Assembly: GCA_030616695.1 (NCBI GenBank)
Contig: JAUWWU010000031.1
Span: forward strand, 1 to 8,377
From: Candidatus Omnitrophota bacterium
GTDB taxonomy: Bacteria > Omnitrophota > Gorgyraeia > JAHIPI01
Length of the DNA: 8,377 nucleotides
Direction: 5' to 3'
The translations under genes and the position numbers were made by a program. Under the pieces are notes generated by a model, which had not been told where the DNA came from, ran no database searches, and saw only the letters and a list, made by a program, of their open reading frames with translations. Below are positions 1 to 5,809 of the stretch, piece after piece (position 1 is the first letter of the stretch; each line of letters starts with the position of its first letter).

Positions 1-1
1 C

Positions 2-928
2 AAAGAAACGATTATTAAGTATCTGGGCTACGCGGCGAACAAGGTAAAATCTTTCGCCCTGGCGAGTATAAGCAGTTTCTTCTTGGCCGCGTGCTCCTGC
101 ACGGTGATCCCCGTTGCAAGCGGCCTCTACTATAGGGGCAGCGGCATCGGGCCCGCTTTTATTCTCTTATGGGTAGCTCCTGCCGCGAATATTCTGGCCC
201 TTCTATATACGGGCGCTATTCTGGGCTATGAGATGGTGCTTGTCAGAGTTATTGCGGCGCTCCTGATGGCGTTTGTAGTCGGAACGATTATGACCTTTGT
301 TTTCAGGAAAAGCGAGGAAAAGAGAATAGAGGTCAAAGCAGAAGACTCAAAAGGGAAAATAATCGGCGCGCATGACATCATCTTGATACTTTTGATACTG
401 GCGACGCTTCTTTCCCCGAATTATCTGATAAGGAAAGGGCCGTACGCGCATAAGGTAGCTGTATGGGTAATAGCCACTGTAATAATGGCCGCTTATGCCC
501 TGAAGGTGAAGACAAGGGATGAGTTAAAAGGCTGGATGCGCGAGACCTTCTTTTTCGTGAGGATAATATTCCCGTTACTCCTTTTAGGGGTGTTTATTGT
601 CGGCATTATCGGGAAGATCCTGCCGCAGGAATGGATCGAGGACTATTTAGGCGGCTCATCCCTGGGCGCTTCGTTTTTGGCCACTCTGATCGGCGCGGTA
701 AGTTACTTCGCCACTATGACAGAAGCGCCTTTTGTGGATACCCTGATGAAGCTGGGGATGGGGAAGGGCCCGGCATTGGCGCTATTATTAACCGGCCCCG
801 GCATAAGCCTTCCCAACTGGCTGGCGATAGCAAAGGTCTTCGGCCCTAAAAAGGCGGTCTGTTACGTTATAACGATAATCATATTAGGCAGTGTCGTCGG
901 CTGGTTTTTCGGAAATTTTGTATTCTGA
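2..928 (+). CDS. Multi-pass permease, DUF318/ArsP (YraQ-like) family, 5'-truncated
   Basis: The reading frame is open from the first bases of the window to TGA at 926-928, giving 308 visible residues, so the true start lies upstream. A TTG at 83 is internal and should not be taken as the start, because the frame before it codes for continuous sensible sequence (KETIIKYLGYAANKV). About nine hydrophobic segments are visible, with a charged cytoplasmic-looking loop around 309-360. Two conserved-looking parts stand out: CSCTVIP in the first half and TEAPFVDTLMKLGMGKGPAL followed by LLTGPGIS in the second. These resemble the two half-repeats of DUF318/ArsP_1 permeases. Some members export organoarsenicals, but most have unknown substrates. 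The gene is followed after 20 bp by a small thioredoxin-like gene, a common pairing for this family. Family call is good; substrate is unknown. Confidence 0.8.
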   Translation, partial: KETIIKYLGYAANKVKSFALASISSFFLAACSCTVIPVASGLYYRGSGIGPAFILLWVAPAANILALLYTGAILGYEMVLVRVIAALLMAFVVGTIMTFVFRKSEEKRIEVKAEDSKGKIIGAHDIILILLILATLLSPNYLIRKGPYAHKVAVWVIATVIMAAYALKVKTRDELKGWMRETFFFVRIIFPLLLLGVFIVGIIGKILPQEWIEDYLGGSSLGASFLATLIGAVSYFATMTEAPFVDTLMKLGMGKGPALALLLTGPGISLPNWLAIAKVFGPKKAVCYVITIIILGSVVGWFFGNFVF

Positions 929-948
929 CGGATCATAGGGAGAAAAAC

Positions 949-1188
949 ATGAAGATCGAGATTGCGGGCCCGGGTTGCCCGCGCTGTGTTACTACGGAGA
1001 AAAACGTAAAAGAGGCGCTTAAACAGCTGGCCAAAGAGGCCGAGGTGGAGCATATCTCCGATGTCGCGGAATTCGCGAAACGCGGCGTGATGTTTACCCC
1101 GGCGGTGATAATAGACGGGAAGGTCGTGAGTTCGGGCAAGGTGCCTACCGTAGAGGACATAAAGAGGATTTTGAGCGGCGCCGGATAG
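949..1188 (+). CDS. Small thioredoxin-like redox-active disulfide protein (CPRC)
   Basis: This 79-residue protein begins MKIEIAGPGCPRC and belongs to the small thioredoxin-like group (Thioredoxin_3 / redox-active disulfide protein 2 type). The CxxC pair is C10 and C13 (CPRC), near the N terminus as expected for this short form. A cis-proline-like TP motif is at T50-P51 (MFTPAVIIDG), followed by the usual GKVVSSGKVP strand and loop. There is no signal peptide, so it should be cytoplasmic. ATG at 949 has an SD site AGGGAG at 937-942 with 6-nt spacing. It lies 20 bp after the permease stop, so it is probably co-transcribed. A role in reducing or delivering the permease substrate, or acting on the permease CSC cysteines, is inference. 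Confidence 0.88.
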   Translation: MKIEIAGPGCPRCVTTEKNVKEALKQLAKEAEVEHISDVAEFAKRGVMFTPAVIIDGKVVSSGKVPTVEDIKRILSGAG

Positions 1189-1258
1189 GGGCCCCTGACA
1201 GGCGGAATAGGGCATTTAGGACGGAATCCCGAAAAAGGCCGGAAATCGAATAATTTAG

Positions 1259-1287
1259 TTGACAAACATAGGTAATTAGTATATACT
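1259..1287 (+). promoter_or_regulatory. Sigma70-type promoter of the cold-shock gene
   Basis: A perfect TTGACA (1259-1264) is followed by a 17-nt spacer and TATACT (1282-1287), which differs from TATAAT at one position. The predicted transcription start is about 1294, some 146 nt before the cold-shock ATG. The region 1189-1258 between the thioredoxin stop and this promoter holds no clear terminator; the 10-bp palindrome AGGGGCCCCT near 1187-1196 has no loop or T tract. Confidence 0.85.
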
Positions 1288-1293
1288 TATTCC

Positions 1294-1439
1294 TTGAAGA
1301 ATCGGAGCAAAGAAGTGAGTAAAGCAGTGAATATAAGGGAGTAGAAATCTAAAGCCGCAGGGCGAGGAAGTATGCACCTTGGGGTTTTTTTTATTCCCGG
1401 AGTCACTCACTGCGGTTTTAAGAAAGGAGGCAGTACGTA
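1294..1439 (+). promoter_or_regulatory. Long structured 5' leader of the cold-shock gene
   Basis: The leader is about 146 nt, far longer than translation initiation needs, as in other cold-shock genes with thermosensing leaders. Sequence pairing shows stem B, 1351-1360 with 1410-1419 (AAAGCCGCAG/CTGCGGTTTT, 10 bp with one G-U). It also shows a competing stem A, 1324-1330 with 1407-1413 (GCAGTGA/TCACTGC, 7 bp), which can be extended inward by 1337-1342 with 1393-1398. A third option is 1315-1320 with 1405-1410. These use overlapping 3' partners, so they cannot all form together. A weak hairpin (1363-1367 with 1377-1381) precedes a T8 tract at 1385-1392. The strong SD AAGGAGG lies just outside the stems, at 1424-1430. 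A temperature- or translation-responsive switch is inference. I see no match to the E. coli cold box. Confidence 0.55.
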
Positions 1440-1440
1440 A
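1372..1440 (+). CDS. Possible 22-codon leader peptide (uORF) overlapping the cold-shock start
   Basis: ATG at 1372 opens a 22-codon frame ending in TAA at 1438-1440, which shares its last A with the ATG of the cold-shock gene (TAATG). The peptide would begin [11 protein letters not shown] and end FKKGGST. A purine-rich SD-like GAGGA (1364-1368) lies 3 nt before this ATG, rather close but usable. The frame runs through the T8 tract, the 3' arms of the leader stems and the cold-shock SD. A ribosome translating it would therefore melt stem B and end exactly at the cold-shock start, allowing coupled re-initiation. It may also be chance, since a 22-codon open frame is not rare. Function unproven. 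Confidence 0.35.
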   Translation: MHLGVFFIPGVTHCGFKKGGST

Positions 1441-1640
1441 TGGCAAGAGGAAAAGTGAAGTGGTTCAGTAACCAAAAAGGTTACGGATTTATCACCTCTG
1501 AAACAGGCACTGATGTATTTGTACATCACAGTTCGATTCAGGGCGAGGGCTATAAAACTTTAGAAGAAGGCCAGGAAGTCGAATTCGAAGTCCAGAAGGA
1601 CGCGAAAGGCGAAAAGGCCGTAAACGTCACAAAGATATAA
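1440..1640 (+). CDS. csp: Cold-shock domain protein (CspA family)
   Basis: This is a full-length 66-residue single cold-shock domain protein, the normal size for the family. It binds single-stranded RNA and DNA in the cytoplasm and acts as an RNA chaperone. RNP1 is KGYGFI at residues 13-18 and RNP2 is VFVHH at 26-30, with the usual aromatic surface residues W8, F9, Y15, F17, F27 and H29. The start [14 protein letters not shown] is canonical. ATG at 1440 has a strong SD AAGGAGG at 1424-1430 (9-nt spacing). The gene is monocistronic, with its own promoter, a long structured leader and an intrinsic terminator immediately downstream. Post-transcriptional control is therefore likely, although the sequence alone does not show whether cold induces it. 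Confidence 0.97.
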   Translation: MARGKVKWFSNQKGYGFITSETGTDVFVHHSSIQGEGYKTLEEGQEVEFEVQKDAKGEKAVNVTKI

Positions 1641-1653
1641 CCCCGAAAAATAG

Positions 1654-1689
1654 AAGGGCCCGGCTCTTATAAAGCCGGGCCTTTTTTTT
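1654..1689 (+). terminator. Strong intrinsic terminator after the cold-shock gene
   Basis: A perfect 9-bp GC-rich stem is formed by GGCCCGGCT (1657-1665) and AGCCGGGCC (1673-1681), with a 7-nt loop and an immediate run of eight T (1682-1689). It begins 13 bp after the cold-shock stop and separates that unit from the next operon. Confidence 0.95.
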
Positions 1690-1718
1690 GGACAAAAACA
1701 GGGAAACATAATTTTAGA

Positions 1719-1747
1719 TTGACACGGGCGCCTGTTATCCGTAAGAT
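1719..1747 (+). promoter_or_regulatory. Sigma70-type promoter of the GMP-synthase-like operon
   Basis: TTGACA (1719-1724), a 17-nt spacer and TAAGAT (1742-1747) give a perfect -35 and a 4/6 match at -10. The predicted start near 1754 would leave a short leader of about 18 nt, enough for the AAGGAGG SD at 1761-1767. The promoter sits 30 bp after the previous terminator's T tract. Confidence 0.7.
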
Positions 1748-1771
1748 AATCGTTAAGGTAAAGGAGGCAGG

Positions 1772-2737
1772 ATGAAGATAGATGAGATAAAGATAGAAGA
1801 CCTGCAGAGCGAGAGATTTATAGAGGAGAAGATGCGCGAGATCTCCTCTATTGTAGGCGACGGCATAGCCATCAACGCATTATCGGGCGGCGTTGATTCG
1901 GCGGTAGTCACCATGTTGGCCCATAAAGCCGTGGGGAGCAAGCTAAAGACATATTTTATAGAAAACGGCCTGATGAGGCAGGGCGAGCCGGAAAGGGTGG
2001 TATCGCTGTTTAAGAAGATGGGCGTAACAGTCGAGCTCATCGACGCCAAAAAGCAGTTTTTTAAGGCGCTTAAAGGCGTGACAGACCCCGAGGAGAAGAG
2101 GGAGGCCATCACCCATACGTTCTATAAAGATGTATTCGGCAAGCTTGTAAAGGAAAACGGGGCGAAATATCTCCTTCAGGGCACGAATTATACTGATGTG
2201 GAAGAGACCGTTGCGGGGGTCAAAAGGCAGCATAATATTTTAGAGCAGATCGGCATAGATACCCAAAAGAAATACGGCTATAAGGTCATAGAGCCGATAA
2301 TACAGCTAAGGAAAACAGGTGTGCGAAAGATCGCGGAGGTTCTGGGCCTGCCGGAAGAGATATATAAAAGGCCGCCTTTTCCGGGCCCTGCCCTGTCGGC
2401 AAGGGTGATAGGGGAGGTAACGCCGGAAAGGGCTGAGACCGTAAGGAAGGCCACGAAGATCGTTGAGGAAGAGCTGTGCGATACGGGGGCGTTTCAGTAT
2501 CTGGCTATCCTGCACGAGGACAGGGTCACCGGCGTAAAAGAAGGAAAACGCGATTTCGGTTTCCAGATAGAAGTAAGGTGCTGGGAAAGCAAAGACGCGG
2601 TAGTGGGATCGCCCACAAGGCTTTCTTTTGATATTTTAGAAAAGCTGGCAGATAGGATAACGCAGGAAGTGCCGGGCGTTGTCAGCATTACTTATAACAT
2701 AACAAAAAAACCGCCTTCAACGATAGAGGCAGTTTAA
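1772..2737 (+). CDS. Stand-alone GMP-synthase-type ATP pyrophosphatase (GuaA C-terminal-like)
   Basis: This 321-residue N-type ATP pyrophosphatase carries the PP-loop SGGVDS at residues 38-43. Further GuaA-like motifs are LLQGTNYTDVEE (134-145), PPFPGPALSARVIGEVTPE (201-219) and the C-terminal TKKPPSTIE (311-319). Such domains adenylate XMP before amination to GMP. There is no N-terminal glutamine amidotransferase domain, unlike the usual bacterial GuaA of about 510-525 residues. It differs from canonical GuaA in several places: HNILEQIGID replaces the HHNVGGLP region, AILHEDRVTGVKEGKRD replaces the SVGVMGD region, and it ends IEAV, not IEWE. I associate this pattern with a divergent group often labelled 'ExsB family'. 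It may be a GuaA subunit or a paralogue with another substrate. ATG follows the AAGGAGG SD; first gene of a likely three-gene operon. Confidence 0.82.
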   Translation: MKIDEIKIEDLQSERFIEEKMREISSIVGDGIAINALSGGVDSAVVTMLAHKAVGSKLKTYFIENGLMRQGEPERVVSLFKKMGVTVELIDAKKQFFKALKGVTDPEEKREAITHTFYKDVFGKLVKENGAKYLLQGTNYTDVEETVAGVKRQHNILEQIGIDTQKKYGYKVIEPIIQLRKTGVRKIAEVLGLPEEIYKRPPFPGPALSARVIGEVTPERAETVRKATKIVEEELCDTGAFQYLAILHEDRVTGVKEGKRDFGFQIEVRCWESKDAVVGSPTRLSFDILEKLADRITQEVPGVVSITYNITKKPPSTIEAV

Positions 2738-2756
2738 GGGAAGCCGGGGGCGTTTT

Positions 2757-3437
2757 ATGCCGGAGGTCTTGATAGGACGGGGAAAAGCCGCGAGGGTCTA
2801 CAAGATAGAAGGGGCGTCTTCGGTCCTTACGAGAAAAGAATTTTCTCCTATATGCCACGTGAAGTTATGGAACCGGTTTTTCTACAATTCGCCGCATCCC
2901 CTTACGGCGGAGACAGGCCATAAATACGCTTACTGGAAAAGAAGACTTGCGCACAGGTTATGTAAATACCCGGATTGCGGCATACATATCCCCGACGCCT
3001 TAGAGCTTTCCCCGGGCGGATTTACATTAATATATGCGGAAGGGCGCCCTCCCGGCCGGGGCGATAAGCGCGCGCTTCGCGCGGTCACAAGAAAATTAGA
3101 GGATTTTTTTGACAGTATAGGAATGCCCACCTGGAGCTTCAGCCGCAGAAACCCCTTTTCAAATTCCAACTTTATCCTTAAGGACGGCACGATCTATATT
3201 ATTGACTACGAGCAAAGCGTGCCCGTGCCCGATTCGAAGAAAAATATCAACTACGATGTAATATATTTCAACGAAGTAAGCGGCTTTATAAAAGACAACC
3301 GGCGGCGGATACTGGATAAATTGGGCGAAGATGAGACGCGGCGTTTGGCCGAGGCCCTGGAATCGGCAAGGACATGTTACGCGGAGCTGGATATAAGGCC
3401 TAAGTTAATAACAAAGATCATAAACGGGACGATATAA
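2757..3437 (+). CDS. Kinase-fold protein, possible pseudokinase
   Basis: This 226-residue protein has small-kinase features: a glycine-rich loop, IGRGKAARVYKI (6-17), a likely ATP-contacting lysine K27 (TRKEF), and a C-lobe block NSNFILKDGTIYIIDYE (136-152). Aligned to a standard HRDxxxxN loop, N138 fits the metal-binding Asn and D150 (IDYE) the DFG-type Asp. The HRD positions, however, read R131-N132-P133, so the catalytic Asp appears to be Pro. It is shorter than typical protein kinases and closer to RIO, LPS-kinase or aminoglycoside-phosphotransferase-like proteins. I do not recognise the exact family. The start at 2757 lies 19 bp after the GMP-synthase-like stop, with only a weak G-rich SD (2746-2750), which suggests translational coupling. 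No membrane segment is seen. The function and any target are unknown. Confidence 0.7.
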   Translation: MPEVLIGRGKAARVYKIEGASSVLTRKEFSPICHVKLWNRFFYNSPHPLTAETGHKYAYWKRRLAHRLCKYPDCGIHIPDALELSPGGFTLIYAEGRPPGRGDKRALRAVTRKLEDFFDSIGMPTWSFSRRNPFSNSNFILKDGTIYIIDYEQSVPVPDSKKNINYDVIYFNEVSGFIKDNRRRILDKLGEDETRRLAEALESARTCYAELDIRPKLITKIINGTI

Positions 3438-3451
3438 AAAAGGAGCGCGCC

Positions 3452-3805
3452 ATGTCTAAGATATTAGGCATAATATGGATCATCCTGGGGATATTATGGG
3501 CCCTGAAGCCGGCGATATTGAGAGACCGCCTTAAAAAGAAGTTAAACCGCAGGATGAAGTGGACGATATACGGGTTCCTTATGGCATTCGGCATTATCAT
3601 GGTAGGGAGCGTAATAAAACTGCCGGGCCTTTTTCCGAAGATCCTCGGAATAATAGGGATCATACTTATTATAAAGACGATTGTCCTGATGGTCTCAAAG
3701 ACATCCGAAAAATTATGGGAATGGTGGCTGGACCAGCCGCTGATGGTCTTCAGACTGCAGGCCGTTTTCCTTATAATAATAGGGGTATTGCTGATCCTGG
3801 TCTAA
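3452..3805 (+). CDS. Small four-helix membrane protein, unknown function
   Basis: The 117-residue product is highly hydrophobic, with about four predicted membrane segments near residues 4-18, 36-55, 60-82 and 98-116. A basic loop rich in Arg and Lys lies at 24-35 (RDRLKKKLNRR), probably cytoplasmic by the positive-inside rule. A Trp-rich stretch (KLWEWWLDQP, 87-96) precedes the last helix. ATG at 3452 has an SD AGGAG at 3441-3445 with 6-nt spacing. It starts 14 bp after the kinase-fold gene, so it is the probable last gene of that operon. I do not recognise a family with a known function. Its stop is 5 bp from the stop of the convergent helicase, and no terminator is visible between them. 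Confidence 0.8.
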   Translation: MSKILGIIWIILGILWALKPAILRDRLKKKLNRRMKWTIYGFLMAFGIIMVGSVIKLPGLFPKILGIIGIILIIKTIVLMVSKTSEKLWEWWLDQPLMVFRLQAVFLIIIGVLLILV

Positions 3806-3810
3806 GATGC

Positions 3811-5709
3811 CTATCCGCGGAGCTGCTTCTCTGCGTCTATGACATCCCGGTTGATCAGCCCTATAGCTTTCTTTACCTTGTCTTTAAGATATAAAGAAGC
3901 CGGCGTGTCAAGGATCTCGCGCAGTATCTGGACGGCCATCCTGAAGTAGCGTATTATCTCGCCTTCGTCCGCGTCGGTGTAGCTTATGACCTTATCGAAC
4001 CTTTCCTTCCTCATCCAAGCCTCAAGGCAGGGCGTAAGATGGTAAAAGTAATTTTTGCTTAACGGTATTATCCCGAGTCTTTTTTCCATTCCTTCTATGC
4101 GTTTTACGATCGCCTCAGTCTCTCTATGCAAGGACTTTATCTTTTTATTTAACTTAGGCTTCATGGCCCCTTTTCTTGGCTCGAAGACCAGGGCAAGGCA
4201 CAAAATGCCGAGTTCGATCTCGGACAGGTGCTCCAGCACGCCTTCTTCGTAGAGTTCGGAAAGAGAGAGTTCATGGCCGTAGACCTTGCTTGCGAAGTGC
4301 CCCTTTTCCGTGACGGCATTTTCTTTTATATAACCGAGTTCTTTTAGGATCCTCACCTTTGAAGAGAGGAGCTTGACGGCCCTCTCGCGGAATCTTTCTT
4401 TTTCCCGGTAGAAGTGGAACGAGAGAGGGTATATATCGTAAAGTTTTTCGCCGTATCTTTTATAGAGATTGAGTGTGGTCGCGTATGAGGTGTTAAACCT
4501 TGAACGCACCTCTTCGGGCCTGCCGTATATTATTTCATATAATTCCTGGGAGGAGGTCCGGTGCGGGTTTACGCGCGAATATACAAACCCCTCCATGTCT
4601 ATGCCGCGCCTTCCGGCCCTGCCGGCCATCTGATAAAAATCCCGCGTTTTAAGCGTTCCGAAGTACCGGCCATAATATTTTCTGAGCTCGTCAAAGACCA
4701 CCGTGCGGGCGGGCATGTTTATCCCCAGGGAAAATGTCTCGGTGGTGAATATCACTTTTATAAGCTTGCTCGTGAAGAGCCGCTCCACCACCTCTTTCAG
4801 GGTAGGCAGCATACCGGCGTGATGGTATGCGACGCCCCTTTCTATAAGCGGCGCAAGAAAGAGGGCGCTTTTTTCGCCCGTAAGGCCGAATTTCTCGCAC
4901 AGGCTGCCGTAAAGCCCTTTTATTTTTTGGCCTTCCCAGTCGTCCAGCAGGTTGAACCCCGCCATCTCCCGCGCGAGATACTCGCAGCGTTTTCTGCCGA
5001 AGGAGAAGTATATACAGGGAAGCTTGTCGTTTTTAAAGAGATGGCCGATCAAGGCGTCGGGCCTGTTCGGCTTAAGATGTAAGCGGCGGCCATACCAGTC
5101 TTGGTGAGACAGCCTTTTGACTTCCTTGAAGCTATCCACGATCTTGCCCTGGCACTGGTAAAAGAAGTGCAGGGGCACCGGCCGGTTCTTTTCTATAACG
5201 ACTTCGAAGGATTTTTTATGGACGGATTTTATCCAGTCGGCGAATTCCTGTATGTTTGGTATAGTGGCGGAAAGGGCCAGCATCTTCATATGCTGAGGCA
5301 GGAATATCAGGGATTCCTCCCATACGGTCCCGCGCTCATAATCGTCCAGGTAATGTATCTCGTCGAATATTATCCAGGAGTAGTGTTCGAGGTCGCTTTC
5401 TTTTTCAAGCACCTTGTTGCGGAATATCTCCGTGGTCATGATAAGCACGGGCGCGGAGGGATTTATGGTGACATCTCCTGTAATGACCCCTATCTTGTCC
5501 CCGTATATCTCTTTAAAATCACGGAATTTCTGGTTTGAAAGGGCTTTTATCGGCGCCGTATAGATGACATTCTTTTTTTTGGCGAGGCAGTCGGTTATGA
5601 CGTGCTCGGCTATTACCGTTTTTCCGGCACCGGTGGGCGCGGATACTATAACGGAATGGCCGTCATTGATATGATCGATTGCTTTTTGCTGGAACGGATC
5701 GTAACGCAT
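3811..5709 (-). CDS. Ski2/HelY-like superfamily 2 RNA helicase
   Basis: The product is 632 residues from the chosen start and holds all SF2 motifs. Motif I is APTGAGKT (24-31), Ia is TAPIKALSNQ (51-60), II is DEIH (116-119), III is SAT (147-149), V is TETFSLGINMPAR (323-335) and VI is QMAGRAGRRG (360-369). TGDVTINPSAPVLIMTTE (78-94 region) and HHAGMLPTLKE are typical of Ski2/Mtr4 proteins and bacterial HelY, so RNA unwinding in RNA processing or decay is likely. A helical C-terminal region of about 250 residues follows; it is shorter than in Mtr4 and I see no arch domain. The frame extends upstream to 5781, but MRYDPFQQKAI at 5709 is the natural start. The extra 24 residues would cover the promoter and look non-coding. 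No SD precedes 5709, and TATAAT lies 9 nt upstream, so the mRNA is probably leaderless. Confidence 0.92.
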   Translation of the reverse strand: MRYDPFQQKAIDHINDGHSVIVSAPTGAGKTVIAEHVITDCLAKKKNVIYTAPIKALSNQKFRDFKEIYGDKIGVITGDVTINPSAPVLIMTTEIFRNKVLEKESDLEHYSWIIFDEIHYLDDYERGTVWEESLIFLPQHMKMLALSATIPNIQEFADWIKSVHKKSFEVVIEKNRPVPLHFFYQCQGKIVDSFKEVKRLSHQDWYGRRLHLKPNRPDALIGHLFKNDKLPCIYFSFGRKRCEYLAREMAGFNLLDDWEGQKIKGLYGSLCEKFGLTGEKSALFLAPLIERGVAYHHAGMLPTLKEVVERLFTSKLIKVIFTTETFSLGINMPARTVVFDELRKYYGRYFGTLKTRDFYQMAGRAGRRGIDMEGFVYSRVNPHRTSSQELYEIIYGRPEEVRSRFNTSYATTLNLYKRYGEKLYDIYPLSFHFYREKERFRERAVKLLSSKVRILKELGYIKENAVTEKGHFASKVYGHELSLSELYEEGVLEHLSEIELGILCLALVFEPRKGAMKPKLNKKIKSLHRETEAIVKRIEGMEKRLGIIPLSKNYFYHLTPCLEAWMRKERFDKVISYTDADEGEIIRYFRMAVQILREILDTPASLYLKDKVKKAIGLINRDVIDAEKQLRG

Positions 5710-5718
5710 AGTGTAAGT

Positions 5719-5747
5719 ATTATAAACCATTTCAATAGATTTTACAA
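5719..5747 (-). promoter_or_regulatory. Promoter of the helicase gene, predicted near-leaderless
   Basis: Read on the minus strand, TTGTAA (5747-5742), a 17-nt spacer and a perfect TATAAT (5724-5719) are followed by 9 nt and the ATG at 5709. Transcription is expected about 7 nt after the -10 box, near 5712, leaving 0-3 nt of leader and no place for an SD site. Confidence 0.75.
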
Positions 5748-5754
5748 TACAATG

Positions 5755-5763
5755 TGGTATAAT
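5755..5763 (+). promoter_or_regulatory. Extended -10 promoter of the DUF6485-nitroreductase operon
   Basis: TGGTATAAT at 5755-5763 is an extended -10 element (TGn plus perfect TATAAT). No convincing -35 is seen at 16-18 nt. The predicted start is near 5770, giving a leader of about 40 nt that contains the AAGGAG SD at 5799-5804. It lies back to back with the helicase promoter; the two -10 boxes are only about 33 bp apart. Confidence 0.6.
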
Positions 5764-5809
5764 AAATACACATAAAGCCAATGCAGCTCAACCACACCAA
5801 GGAGACATT

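Noticed and set aside
1187..1196. Palindrome AGGGGCCCCT at the thioredoxin-like stop codon
   Set aside because: There is no loop and no T tract, so it is not a terminator, and a single 10-bp palindrome gives no support for an operator.
3068..3084. GC-rich hairpin CGCGC/GCGCG in the kinase-fold gene
   Set aside because: It is inside a coding frame, is not followed by a T tract and is explained by Arg/Ala codons.
4561..5538. Two long plus-strand open frames (4561-5082 and 5101-5538) opposite the helicase gene
   Set aside because: They lie entirely antisense to a helicase with all conserved motifs, and their translations show no domain, promoter or SD site. They are by-products of the codon use of the real gene.
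5710..5781. Upstream extension of the helicase frame to a start at 5781
   Set aside because: The extra 24 residues cover the TATAAT and -35 boxes, resemble no helicase N terminus and have no SD; M at 5709 fits the family start.
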